Shown here piece by piece: positions 37,286 through 50,229 of a DNA stretch of 64,000 bases (positions are counted from its first letter, which is position 1; every line of letters starts with the position of its first letter). Source of the stretch: Ipomoea triloba. Its lineage: Eukaryota; Streptophyta; Magnoliopsida; Solanales; Convolvulaceae. Where the stretch lies: positions 4,494,753-4,558,752 of the forward strand of contig NC_044929.1 of assembly GCF_003576645.1 (NCBI RefSeq), in the 5' to 3' direction. The position numbers were made by a program, and so were the translations under genes. The notes below the pieces were generated by a model, which did no database searches, had not been told where the DNA came from, and saw nothing but the letters and a program-made list of their open reading frames with translations.

Positions 37286-40068
37286 ATGGCTTGTGTAGCT
37301 GTAGCTTCTCTTCTCAGAACAATAGAGCTTGAGTTCTTGCAGTATAAGCCTCGTCCAGTTGTTCTAGACAATGATCTTATCTCTCCCAACAAAGACTTGA
37401 TCCAATCTTTCCACCAAGAGCTTGGATCTCTCATAAGTCAGCTCGATGAGGAAAGAATCAATATGGATGGTGTTGAAGCAGTTAAACCCTTGGAAACCAA
37501 GCTCAGGGATTTAGCGTTCAGAGTGGAAGATGAAATCGAACTCCTAGTAGCACATCTTTATGATGATGATGAGGAGGATATTGAAGATGAATATTTAGTC
37601 CGAGTAGCAGATCTCTTTGTGGAAGAGGAAGACGAACTCGATTTGTACGTGGAAAAACCACAGCCGGATAGATATGCGGAGAAACTTGGTCAAGTTTTTC
37701 AAAGTGCAATGGAAGAAATAGAAGCCATCAAGGAAGCGTTGAAGAAAATCAAGAATAGGGACGAGGCAGAAGGAAGAAAGACAGGCAATGATGTTCTACA
37801 AAGGTCTCAACTTCTTTCCTCCCACCATGCTTCACACTCCAAGGAAAAAATGGTCGGGAAAAAAGACGAGTTTGAGATAATCAAGAAGCTGCTAACTGAA
37901 CTTGGATCTAAGGAAAAAAAAGTTGTATCAATTATAGGTATGGGAGGAATCGGTAAGACAACTTTGGCTAAACAAATCTACGAAGATCCATCAATTTTTC
38001 TCCACTTTGATGTGCGAGCGTGGGTTGTTGTGTCACAGCTTCACAACAAGAGGCAAATGCTTGTAAGTCTTCTTAATTCAATTTCCAAACAAGACAACAT
38101 AGAAAACTCCACTAATGATGATCTTGCTTTAAAACTTTACCAAAGTTTAAGGCATCAAAGGTACATGATTGTGGTTGATGATGTTTGGAGTGGTGACGCA
38201 TGGGATGATGTTAGCAATTGCTTTCCTGATGATGGAAATGGGAGTCGAGTATTGTTAACAACTCGCCTCGCAGAGGTGGCAAATTATACTAGCTCCGACA
38301 ATGACTTTTCTCATCATATGCAATTATTGGATCAAACTGATAGTTGGAATTTATTTTGTGAAAATGCAAGTAAATCTCGTGATGCTAAATTTGAGATAAT
38401 TGGGAGGCCAATTGTTGAAAAATGCAAAGGATTGCCTCTAGCAATATTTGTAGTTGCCGGACTGTTCTCCAAACTCAACACACTAAATGAGTGGGAGAAT
38501 ATTGCAAAAGCTCTAGAGTCTTCTACAACAACAACTATTGCTGCAACATGTTCAAAAGTACTCTCACTAAGCTACAATCACTTGCCTCACCACTTAAAGG
38601 CATGCTTTTTATATTTAGGGATTTTTCCAGAAGATTATGAGATCAATGCTAATGAGCTTTCAAGGTTATGGTCTGCGGAAGGACTTGCAAAGGCATCCGA
38701 GAATGAAAACTTTGATGTAGTGGCTGAAAGGTACATACAAGAACTTATGGATCGAAACCTAATTCTTGTGAGCAAGTGGAGTTGTTGTGGAAGAAAAATT
38801 AAAGTGTTTGGAGTGCATGATTTATTGCATGCGTTTTGTGTGAAAGAAGCTGAAAAGGAGAACCTTTTACATGTTGTACGAGAAAATGGTTCAGATTTTC
38901 GACAAAGATGCTTCCGTTGGGTAAGCATACAATCATCAAATTTTGATGTGACTACACTATCTTATTCATCAAGAAGCTGTCGGTCCATCTTCTGTTTTTC
39001 CAAAGAATACATAAGCTTAAACTTGGAACAGTTCAAGCTATTGAGAGTATTCTTCTTTATTGACGAGTTGATGTACAAAAATACTGTGGATCTCATCCAT
39101 TTGAGATGTTTACCTCCCATGCCTAGTTATCAATATATTCTGAAACTGTTCAAGGCTTGGAATCTTCAAACACTATATACTTGTAAAGATGATAGGAACT
39201 ATTTGGAGTTTCCACAACTGCAATATTTTCGTTGTGTATTTCTTACAGGAAATCCTCCCAAATTTGTTCATCAAAACTTGCAGAGTCTTTCTTGTTTGGA
39301 TCCTAAACATTGCACAAAAGAATTCTTTACACATGTTCCAAACTTAAAGAAGATACGGATTATCGGTGAAATAAGAGAGTTCAATGATTGTATCGAGAAC
39401 CTTGTTAGTTTACAGCAGCTGGAGAGACTGAATATTAGTGCTTATCAATGGCAATATCCTAGTCCAAACGGGATCCAGATTAACAGTCATATTGTTTTCT
39501 TGAAAAGGCTTAAGAGGTTAACATTCGAAGGAAATTGTTTTGAGTGGAATAAAATTAATGTTCTTTGCAAGTTGCCTAGATTGGAGGTACTCAAGTTAAG
39601 TGGTGCCTTTGTAAGTGAATTGTGGGAGCTAGCGGAGGATGACAAATTCTGCCAGTTAATTGTTTTGAAAATTGGTCCAACTGATCTCAAGGATTGGAAA
39701 GCCACTGGTGATCATTTCCCAAAACTTGAGCACCTCTCCCTTTTTTCATGCAAGAAATTGAATAAGATCCCTAGCGGGTTTGCAGAAATTGAAGGATTGA
39801 AATCAATCCAATTTACGTGTTGTCGTCCTTCTGTGGTTGCTTCAGCCGAGGAAATCAAGCAAGATCAACTTGATTATTTGAATAATATTGTGGATGTGGT
39901 TGTGGCAGAGCAACATGACTACTCTTCGGTATCTCTCCCTTTTATCTTTCTTAATTACTTTCTTTCTAAACTTCATTCAGTTTCATCTTTATATCCTAAT
40001 TTAGTTTCAACAATTCATGATAGGTTTCTGAGCCTGAGTCTGATGAATACGAGTCTGATGAAGCTTAG
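37286..40068 (+). CDS. NLR1: R1-type CC-NB-ARC-LRR resistance protein
   Basis: An intracellular immune receptor of the potato R1/late-blight-homologue type. The N-terminal coiled-coil region (about 1-170, starting MACVAVASLLRTIELEFLQ) contains a strongly acidic insert (about 92-125). NB-ARC motifs follow: P-loop GMGGIGKTT (residue 218), kinase-2 IVVDDVW (about 297), RNBS-B GSRVLLTTR, GLPLAI (about 381), RNBS-D-like HLKACFLYLGIFPED and VHD in place of MHD (about 509). The rest is an irregular LRR region. The frame stays open to 40156. However, TCG/GTATCT at 39928/39929 and ATAG/GTTTCT at 40023/40024 bound a 95-bp intron whose removal gives an acidic tail VSEPESDEYESDEA-stop, as in the paralogues. 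I therefore give join(37286..39928,40024..40068), 895 residues. The unspliced alternative has 956 residues. It looks intact. Confidence 0.92.
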
Positions 40069-40391
40069 TTTGATGAAAATGGGTTTTTCCAGAAGAGCAG
40101 GAGGAAAGCTTGAGAAAAAATTGGTAGTTAAGCACATTTATCATTGTGAATCATAAAATTTGACTTTGCAACATTGTACTGTGTAGTTCTGAGTGAGAAA
40201 GCGTTGCATCAATTTGTGCTTTTTGTTTTAAAACATTTGCTTCTATTTCATTCATAAGGTGGGTCATGTGATATGCTTGAAGTTCAATGTTTATATTGGT
40301 GTAAAAATTTTGCCTTTTGCAGTTAAATATTTGCAGTTGAGTTAAATGTTATTTAATTTGTTGAAGAATACTTGAGGTGTTGAGTTTGAAA

Positions 40392-41400
<1,009 letters not shown>

Positions 41401-41567
41401 GATTAAAATAGAAAAGGCCGTAAATATATATTAATTGTTTATATATTTTCACAACTCGAAAATTGAAGAACCCAAAACCAGATAATTGAAGTAAACACAA
41501 ACAAGATTTGACATTAATGCACAGTTTTTTGGTTCTGTAAACTGGAGTTAATTAAGTTTGTATGCAG

Positions 41568-43030
41568 GAACTCCAATTATGAAAGCAGAAAGGGTCAGGA
41601 TATATCAGAAAACCCTCATGCGCCACTCTTTTTCTGGTAGAGTGGTTTAAACAGAGAGGTAAGAGTAGAGGGAACAGTGCACAAAATTTCTGAACAAGAA
41701 TCTGAGCACTACTTCTACAGTCGTCCAATAGAAAGTCAAATTGCAGCTTTAGTTAGCAAGCAGGTTCGAAATCACCCATTCATTCATTCTTATACATACA
41801 CACAAATATATTTCCATTTATTTTATTTTCTTATCTCCTTATATAACACTACATTTCCAGAGTATTGTAATTCCTAATCGTCAGACTCTCCACAACGAAT
41901 ACAAAGATTTGGAGACCAAGTACTATGATGGGTCAGTAAAATTTTTGTATGGTATAACTATTAATTTAGACTTTTTAGTTGAGACGAGAAAAGTATTAAG
42001 ATTTGACTTATCGGCCTGGACATATGAGGGGGGTCAATTATACCATATATGGACCAATGTTTACCTTGCAATATTGCATTATTGATCTTAGTCCAAAATA
42101 ACAGACACATAAACTGTTAACTATAGGTACAAATATGTTAACTGCACACATAATATGTTAATAATATATTACGTATCTGCCGTTAACATTTGTACCTATA
42201 GTTATCATTTGTGTATGTAGTTATAACATGTTATGTGTTTTCAATTTATTTATATACACAAAGACGGTTATCTGCAGATGAACCCTGGTCCATGGTATAA
42301 CAATTGTATGAGGGCCATGAGTCTAAACTCTAAATAGCAAAGTTATTCTTATAAATCAAAGAGATCTTGGCCCTGTTTGGTAAATAATCAGCCTATCAGC
42401 CAATTTTGGTTTATTTGACCACTATTAGTTGTTTGGTTAATAAGCTTTTTGTAACTCCAAAATGCTAAAATTCAAAAAGTTACTCAAAACAGCCTTTTCA
42501 ATTAGCTTTTTGAGAAAAGAAATTATACCAAACAGCTATCAGCTAACAGCTAATTTATCAAACAACTTTTTACAATAAACTAATATTATCAACAAATCAT
42601 TCATTCTAACCCAAACAGCCAACAACCATTTACCAAACAGGCCCTTATTTCATTGTAAAATTCATCGATCCTGGTCTTACAATTTTTTTTGGATATAAAG
42701 TAAATTTAATGTAAATTTCTATCTTGTGGTACATGCATGCAGAAATGTGATTCCCAAACCGAAAAACGCCGGAGGATACAGGCTTAGACCGAACATGTTT
42801 GAATTCTTGCAAGTACAAGAATCTCAGTTGCAGTATAGGTACATCATATGAAGCTCTTGACATGTAGAGAGAAACTTGTTAGTACTTTAATTTTGTTCCC
42901 TACTTGAACTAATTGATAGGAGAAAAAGGCAAATTAATGATTATATATTAACAGGTTGCAATATACTGCTGGAGATATTGATGGAAAGAAGGAATGGAAA
43001 ATAGATCAATCCACTTGTGATAAGTGTTAA
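41568..43030 (+). pseudogene. PDX3: PDX3-like pyridoxamine-phosphate oxidase fragment, copy A
   Basis: Four exon-like blocks with GT-AG borders encode the C-terminal half of pyridoxine/pyridoxamine 5'-phosphate oxidase, the FMN enzyme of vitamin B6 salvage. They are 41568-41763 (NYESRKGQDISENPHAPLFF... [19 protein letters not shown]... [15 protein letters not shown]), 41861-41931 ([19 protein letters not shown]), 42743-42838 (VIPKPKNAGGYRLRPNMFEF) and 42955-43030 (LQYTAGDIDGKKEWKIDQS, stop). Frames agree across the junctions. An in-frame TAG at 41638-41640 breaks block 1, and no N-terminal half exists upstream, where a PRP17 fragment lies instead. GGYRL is kept, but the usual Trp of KNWGGYRL is Ala. 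I call it a broken partial gene. Further 3' pieces follow NLR2 and NLR3. Confidence 0.87.
42369..42644. mobile_element. hAT-like MITE in the PDX3 fragment intron
   Basis: Inverted ends CCTGTTTGGTAAAT (left) and ATTTACCAAACAGG (right) bound a 276-bp AT-rich non-coding segment with further inner symmetry (AGCTAACAGCTAA and AGCTTTTTG words). Such 'gggcctgtttggt' ends are usual in plant hAT-type MITEs. An 8-bp target duplication is not clear. Confidence 0.75.
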
Positions 43031-44045
43031 AATATTATTATGTTGTTGTAATTGTTGATCACGTTATTAGTGGTGCATCTTTATTACAAAGAATTTTATT
43101 ATAAAGAAGGATTTTGTAGTGCTCGATAGTCTTGAAATGCTCTAAAAATTTTCTTAACCTAATACAATACAATTTTAAAGTTGAAGTTCTAGATTCTTAA
43201 TTTATCGTTTGTATCGTCAAAATCTAATTATACTTTATTATATTACTAACAAAATAAAAGAAAAAATTCCTTAAAATTTCCGCTATTCAAGTTTTCTAAT
43301 AGATGACCTAGGTTTATATACAGATTGTTTGAGAAAAATTTCAAGATTGTGCTCCTTGTAATCCTTAGAATTGAAGGATTGATTTAAGAAAATAGAAGTA
43401 CAAACAAGAGCTCATAGAGTCATAGATAAGGAACCAAACTGGAAAAAGAAAAAACAATAGGAGGTAGATTATGAGAAATTAATTAATTGAAATCCTGCAC
43501 AGTACACTTTTCTCTGTCTGTTCATAGACACTTTCTCAAGTCTACAGAACCACAAAGAGCCATCATTCATGTGAGAGTGTAAACCGGGACACCGAGTGCC
43601 ACTAGATCACAAGGTCTTTGGCCACTTTTTCAAACTTAAATACAAAAACAAAATAAAATCCCGTATGCTATGCCCATTTCTCCAAAAATATAAGATTCCT
43701 TGATAACTCAACGTCTTATTTTATTATTTGTCTATTTGCACCGAGTCCTTCAAATCTCATTTTTATAAGGTTTTTGGTTTTCCAATTAGAGTACAACATG
43801 AAATTAATAATAGGCATGGTGCTATAAAATAAAATCCTGTACACTATGCCCATTTCTCCAAAAATATAATATTCCTTGATAACTCAACTTCTTATTTAAT
43901 TATTTGTTTATTTGCACCGAGTCATTTTTATAAGGATTTTGTGTTTTCCTATTAGAGTACGTACAACTACAACATGAAATTAATAATAGGCATGGTGCTA
44001 TTTTATATCTTTCCAACAAAAAGCCACCGAAACATTTAACTTAAA
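43031..44045. other. Spacer shared among NLR units
   Basis: No gene. 43030-43500 and 43660-44020 match 54680-55120 and 55160-55480, so they belong to the duplicated unit. Within 43650-44010 a roughly 160-bp segment is itself repeated ('cccatttctccaaaaatataa' at about 43671 and 43848). A reversed SINE family 1 piece lies at 43568-43625. Confidence 0.7.
43568..43625 (-). mobile_element. SINE family 1 head, reversed
   Basis: On the minus strand it reads GCCAAAGACCTTGTGATCTA then GTGGCACTCGG, matching 16718-16748. Confidence 0.6.
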
Positions 44046-44214
44046 GAAATAGCATTGCATTATAGAGGGTGTCTTGCCATTATTGAATTCCTGTTGATAT
44101 TAATTAAATTAGTTCCACTTGCTTCTTCTGTGAAAGCTTACACACAATCAAAGTAACTAACAAAAAATTGCAGATTTGCAGTTGCATTATCACACACAAT
44201 AGATCCAAGGATAG
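44046..44214 (+). promoter_or_regulatory. Conserved leader/promoter of NLR2
   Basis: Contains the shared 'agcattgcattatagagggtgt', 'ttgaattcctgttgatatta' and 'gtgaaagcttacacacaatc' segments and ends ATCCAAGGATAG just before the ATG. Confidence 0.65.
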
Positions 44215-47008
44215 ATGGCTTGTGTAGCTGTAGCTTCTCTTTTGAGAACAATAGAGATTGAGTTCTTGCAATATAAGCCTCGTCCACTTGTTCTAGACAA
44301 TCATCTCATCTCCCCCAACAAACACTTGATCCAATCTTTCCACCAAAAGCTTGGATTTCTCATAAGTCAGCTCGATGAGGAAAGAATCGATGGTGTTGAA
44401 GCAGTTAAACACTTGGAAACGAAGCTCAGGGATTTAGCGTTCAGAGTGGAAGATGAAATCGAAATCCTTGTAGCACATCTTTATGATGATGATGAGGAGG
44501 AGGATATTGATGATGAATATTTAGTCGGAATAGCAGATCTCTTTGTAGAAGAGGAAGATGAACTACTCCGAGTAGAAGATCTGTACGTGGAAAAACCACA
44601 GAGGGACACAGATGCGGAGAAGACGACGACTCAGCCTTGTGTCAAACTTGGTCAAGTTTTTCAAACTGCAATGGAACAAATTAAAGCCATCAAGGAAGAG
44701 TTGGTGAAAATCAAGGCAGAAGGAAGAAAGACAGCCCATGATGTTCTTCAAAGGTCTCAACTTCTTTCCTCCCACCATGCTTCACACTCCAAGGAACAAA
44801 TGGTCGGGAAAAAACACGAGTTTGAGATAATCAAGAAGCTGCTAACTGAACTTGGATCTAAGGAAAAAAAAGTTGTATCAATTATAGGTATGGGAGGAAT
44901 CGGTAAGACAACTTTGGCCAAACAAGTTTATGAAGATCCATCAGTTTCTATCCACTTTGACGTGCGAGCCTGGGTTGTCGCATCACAGCTTCACAATAAG
45001 AGGCAAATGCTTGTAAGTCTTCTTAATTCAATTTCCAAACAAGACGGCCTAGAAAAGTCCACTGATGAGGATCTTACTTTAAAACTCTACCAATGTTTAA
45101 AGCGTCAAAGATACATAATTGTGGTTGATGATGTGTGGAGTGGTGAGGCATGGGATGATGTTTGCAATTGTTGTCCTGATGATGGAAATGGGAGTCGAGT
45201 ATTGTTAACTACTCGCCTTGTAGAGGTGGCACATTATACGAGCTCTGACAATGACTTTTCTCATCATATGCAATTATTGAATCAAAGTGATAGTTGGAAT
45301 TTATTTTGTGAAAAGGCATGTAAATCTCGTGGCGTTGAATTTGAGATAATCGGGAGACCAATTGTTGAAAAATGTAAAGGATTGCCTCTAGCAATAATTG
45401 TGATTGCAGGATTGTTTTCCAAATTCAGCACGCTATATGAGTGGGAGAATATTGTAAATGCTCTAGATTCTTCTACAACAACAACAATTGCAACAACATG
45501 CTCAAAAATAATTTCACTGAGCTACAATCACTTGCCTCACCACTTAAAGGCATGCTTTTTATATTTAGGGGTTTTTCCAGAAGATCATAAGATAAAGGCT
45601 AATGAGCTTTCAAGATTATGGTCTGCGGAAGGACTTGTAAAGGCATCCGAGAATGAAAACTGTGATGTAGTGGCTGAAAAGTACATACAAGAACTTATGG
45701 ATCGAAACCTAATTATTGTGAGCAAGTGGAGTTGTTGTGGAAGAAAAATTAAAGTATTTGGGGTGCATGATTTATTGCATGCCTTTTGTGTGAAAGAAGC
45801 TCAAAAGGAGAACCTTTTACATGTTGTTCAAAAAAATGGTTCCGATTTTCCTCAAAGAGGCTTCCGTTGGGTAAGCATACAGTCATCAACTTTTGATGTG
45901 TCTGCACTATGTTATTCATCAAGAAACTGTCGGTCCATCTTCTGTTTTTCATATTGCCGAAGCTTAAATTTGAAACAGTTCAAGCTATTGAGAGTGTTCT
46001 TCTGTATTAGCTTTCGGATGTATGACAATGTTGTGGATCTCGTCCATTTGAGATATTTACCTTCAGCGCTTGATGGTCAAAATATTATGAAACTGTTCAA
46101 GGCTTGGAATCTTCAAACACTATATATTTGTAAAGATGATAGGAACTATTTGGAGTTTCCACAAATGCAATATTTTCGTTGTTCATTTATGACAGGAAAT
46201 CCTCCCAAATTTGTTCATCAAAACTTGCAGAGTCTTTCTTGGTTGGAGCCTGAGCATTGCACAAAAGAATTCTTTACACATTTTCCAAACATAAAGAAGA
46301 TAGGGATTAACGGTAAAAGAAGGGATTGCAATGATTGCATCGTGAACCTTGTCAGTGTACAGCAGCTGGAGAAACTGTATATTTATATTGGTAGTGTCAG
46401 TTATACGTGTCCAACCATGATCCAGATTAACTGCCATATTGTTTTCTTGCAAAGCCTTAAGAGTTTAAAATTTGACGCCAATTGTATGGAGTGGAATGGA
46501 ATTAATGTTCTCTGCAAGTTGCCTAGGTTGGAGGTGCTCAAGTTATTAAGCAATGCATGTGTAGGCAAAGAGTGGGAGCTACCAGAGGATGATGACAAAT
46601 TCTGCCAGTTAATTGTTTTGGAAATTGGTAGAACTGATCTCAAGGATTGGAAAGCCACTGGTGATCATTTCCCAAAACTTAAGCACCTCTCCCTTTCTTC
46701 ATGCAAGAAATTGAAAGAGATCCCTAGAGGGTTTGCAGAAATTGAAGAATTGAAATCAATCCAATTAGCGGGTTGTCGTCCTTCTGTGGTTGCTTCAGCC
46801 CAGGAAATCAAGGAAGAACAACTTGATTATTTGAATAATATTGTGGATGTGGTTGTGGCGGAGCAACGTGACTACTCTCCGGTCTCTTTCCCTTTATCTT
46901 TCTTAATTACTTTCTCTCTAAACTCCACTCAGTTTCATCATTATCCTAATTTAGTTTCAATGATTATATTCATGATAGGTTTATGAGTTTGAGTCTGATG
47001 AAGCTTAG
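44215..47008 (+). CDS. NLR2: R1-type CC-NB-ARC-LRR resistance protein
   Basis: Same architecture as NLR1. The coiled-coil region has a longer acidic insert (EEDIDDEYLVGIADLFVEEE and following). Then come P-loop GMGGIGKTT (residue 225), kinase-2 IIVVDDVW, GSRVLLTTR, GLPLAI, FLYLGVFPEDHKI, FGVHDLLHAFC and irregular LRRs. The frame remains open to 46986. A paralogue-conserved intron from CCG/GTCTCT (46881/46882) to ATAG/GTTTAT (46978/46979) gives the short acidic tail VYEFESDEA-stop. The model is join(44215..46881,46979..47008), 898 residues. Donor context is weak, so the unspliced 923-residue form is a fair alternative. It looks intact. The linker after the NB region resembles NLR3 (GVFPEDHKIKANELS), whereas NLR1 pairs with NLR4. 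Confidence 0.92.
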
Positions 47009-47635
47009 TTTGATGGATGAAATTGAGCTGTGCCAGAAGAGTAGAAGGAGGAAAGCTTGAGAAAAGAAGAGTAGAGAAAAATGGGTATGCATGTCTATCT
47101 ATTATTGTGAATCATAAAATTTTACCTTGCAACATTGTACTGTATAGCTCTGGGTGAGAAAGCTTTGTATCACTCTAATTAATTCATTTTGTGCTACTTT
47201 AAAGCGAGTTAGACTTGTAGTTTAATTTGTTGTGCTTTTTATTTTAAAAACGTTTGTTTCGATTTCCATTCATAAGGTCAGTGATATGCTTGAAGTTCAT
47301 TCAATGTTTATATTGGTTTGGCCTTTAATTTTGCAGTTCAGGTAAATGTCATTATTATTATTTTGATTGAAGTGAATAAATGTTATAGAATGAGATATTT
47401 GAAATTATAATGTAAAAGCCTTAATAGGCGGCTTCCAAGCTTAAAATCACGAGGGCTCGGAATTGTTGATCTGAGTTATTATGCAATTCCCTCCTGAGAT
47501 TCTTCTGGAGCAATTGCTGCTTGGTGCAAGCTAAGGGATGAAATGGTTTGCCAACAGTGACTTGCCACAAATTGGTTGTATATACCCTGCCCGGTAACTG
47601 GTGTCTATCTTTTTCTCCCTCTCTGTTCTATAGTC
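47009..47635. other. NLR2 3' flank, no gene seen
   Basis: Starts with the conserved NLR 3' sequence ('gaggaaagcttgagaaaagaag', 'ttgcaacattgtactgt') and then less conserved spacer. A PDX3 fragment follows. Confidence 0.6.
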
Positions 47636-47853
47636 TAAGTCAAGGACAAAATCTCAGTTGCATTATAGGTACTATGAAGCTCTTGACGTGTAGGGAGAAA
47701 TTTGACACTTTTGTTCCCTACTTTAACTAATTGATAGGAGAAAAAGGCAAATTCAAATTATATATTAACAGGTTGCAATATACGGAGTACTACTCAAGAT
47801 ATTGATGGGAAGAAGAAATGGAAAATAGATCGATTCACTTGTACTGTGATAAG
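47636..47853 (+). pseudogene. PDX3: PDX3-like fragment, copy B (3' end only)
   Basis: This retains the end of the third block (GGACAAAATCTCAGTTGC) and the terminal block from 47772 (GTTGCAATATACGGAG... GGAAAATAGATCGATTC), matching 42955-43024 with changes. The final codons are interrupted by a MITE at 47854. The earlier blocks are missing. Confidence 0.8.
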
Positions 47854-48282
47854 CCTGTGTTAGGCAAAAACTTGTGTGAGACCATCTCACCGTGAGACCG
47901 GTCGGGTTTGATCAAGATTGAAAAGGTAATACTTATACGCACAAATGTCATACTTATATGTTCAAATGTAATATTAATCGAAATAAAAAAAATTTTACTT
48001 ATAAGGGTAAATGTAATACTTTTAACGGAAAATACAATACTTTAACATTTCGATTTAAAAGTATTAAATTTTTCCTCAAAAGTATTATATTTTTCCTTAT
48101 AAGTAAAGGCACTGGTTAACATTAGTTATTATGGAAAATGTAATACTTTTTCTCTTAACAAAAATTGTATTCATGATTAGTATTATATTTGAGCATATAA
48201 TTAGTAGGACATTTGCATGTTGCTTCGACTCGTCTCGTCTCACGAATAAGGATCTGTGAGACAGTTTCACACAAGCGTGACC
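47854..48282. mobile_element. MITE interrupting PDX3 copy B
   Basis: Subterminal inverted sequences CTTGTGTGAGACCATCTCAC (47871-47890) and its counterpart at 48256-48275 (17 of 20 match) flank AT-rich DNA. Paralogous empty sites at 43021 and 54661 read GATAAGTGTTAAAATA. Here TAAG occurs on both sides (47850-47853 and 48283-48286), so the element lies exactly between, with a 4-bp duplication. No coding capacity. Confidence 0.78.
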
Positions 48283-48388
48283 TAAGTGTTAAAATAGTGT
48301 TGTTGCAATTGTTACTTTTTTTATTTTTTTATTTTTTGTTCAAAAAGGAGGGGGATACCCGATTACAAGCTATATAATGTTGGAAAAA

Positions 48389-48575
48389 ATGTCAAATTGG
48401 CCCCCTAAGTCGGGTGAATAATTCAATTAGACCCTCTAACTGAAAAAAGCTCCATTCAAGCCCCCTAAACATGCAAAAAACTGCAATTGAGTCCAAAATT
48501 ACTTGTTTATCAGGTCAAATTCAGTTAGGGGTCTAATTGCACTATCCGCCCGACTTAGGAGATCAATTTGACACT
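48389..48575. mobile_element. Small inverted-repeat element
   Basis: Left arm GTCAAATTGGCCCCCTAAGT... and right arm ...ACTTAGGAGATCAATTTGAC mirror each other over about 55 bp around a short AT-rich loop. This resembles the ends of the Mutator-like TIR type at 3232 (GGTCAAATAAG... CCCTAA), so it may be a tiny related MITE. Confidence 0.7.
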
Positions 48576-50082
48576 TTTTTATTATTTTATTTTATTTTTC
48601 AAAAAAATATTTTTTATTTATTAAAAATATTATTTATTTTTAAATATTAAAAAACAAGGGGAATAGCTCTATTACATGCCCCCTTTGTATTAGGCTATTC
48701 CTGAGTCTTCAGGAATATATTATATATTTTATTGACTATTTTACCTTGTTTAACTTAAAATAATATACATTATTTTTCTCTCTATCTTCTCACCTCTTTC
48801 GCCATCTGTCATTTACATCTAATTGAGATTGAAATTCTTCTTCAAGTTTCAAACAAACTCTATTTTATTGAATTTTATTTTTAAAAAAATAATTAATTAA
48901 TTGATTAATTATATATATATATAAACTTTTGGCAGCAAGGTTTTATTTTTTTCCTAGAAAATTATAGAAAGTGTTGTCTTGAGTTATGTTCATCTTGAAT
49001 ACAATATGTAATTAAAAGTTGTAGAATAAAAATGATTAAGTAATAAATACCTAATTAACATATAAAATGAAATGTTTATTACTGAATGGATTCTTCGTTA
49101 TTTATTTATATTACGAGTCATTCATTGACAATTGATTTAACTTGGACATTTTATTTTTTAAGAAAATGAGTCATTGTGTAATTAGAATAATACAGAAGAA
49201 TCGTTGCTCCAACCAAATAGGCTGTTCGATAATGCTCACCCGCTGTTAGAACTAGTGCACCAACATTTAGTCCAGCTAATCTCAGTTTAATTGTAAGAAA
49301 AATTGTTATCTCAATAGCGTACATAACTATTTTATTTAAATAAAATGCAATTTGTGATTTTCCTTTCTCGGGTATAAATAATTGCAGTTGCCGGTAGTGA
49401 AGCATTGTACAGTGGATTTATGATTTGCTCTCTAAGAACATCTATTAATATATCTAGGATGGTAATACAACTTAAATTTAAATTATTTGTAATAACCTTT
49501 ATATTTTATTATATACACATTTTGATTTACTTGTTGTTTTAAATTATCGATTTACTCCAATTAATGTGTTAATTATTATGTACTTATTTGATTTTATTAT
49601 TTCTCAAAAATATTACCGTGGTTAGCAAACCAAATAATATATATGCAATTAATATATAAGATTTAATATTAAAAATAGGAGATGCATTCATAGTTGTGTA
49701 TTTAAAGTACCAACTATTCTATGAGAATCGTCTAAATACTTATCATTTTATGTTTTTTTTAAAGAAAAATAATCCGTATTGCAAACAACTGTTAGTTCTT
49801 CAGCATTTAATCCAATTATTTTTTTAATAGCCTACATGCCTATATAACAAATTCATTCCATGCCTACCATGGGTAAAAATACTAGTTTTCCTTAATAACA
49901 ATCAAATATTTGTTAAGTAACTACTGAGTAAACAACTATATATGGTATTTGAGTATTTGACACCATACCTAATCCGAAGCTATCAAAACATTTTTTTTTT
50001 GTTCCCCGACAACTATACCTTTATCTTTTTATCTTCCCAACAACAAGCTATGGTGTTATCTTTCACTATAAAATTAAAAATA
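48576..50082. other. AT-rich spacer, no gene seen
   Basis: It contains an AT dinucleotide run near 48908. The minus-strand frame at 49151-49405 shows no recognised domain. The last about 150 bases before 50083 match the distal upstream region of NLR4 ('gagtatttgacaccatacct'). Confidence 0.55.
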
Positions 50083-50229
50083 GCATTGCATTATAGAGGT
50101 GTCATACCATTATTGAATTCCTGTTGATATTAGTTCCAGTTGCTTCTTCTCTGAAGCTTACACACAATCAAAGTAACTAACAAAAAATTGCAGTTGCATT
50201 CACACACAAACAGATCTAGAGATCGAAGG
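50083..50229 (+). promoter_or_regulatory. Conserved leader/promoter of NLR3
   Basis: Shared 'agcattgcattatagaggtgt', 'attcctgttgatattagttc' and 'aagcttacacacaatcaaag' segments, ending GATCTAGAGATCGAAGG before the ATG. Confidence 0.65.

Noticed and set aside
49151..49405. 84-residue minus-strand frame
   Set aside because: Hydrophobic, AT-rich, no leader or domain; considered chance.
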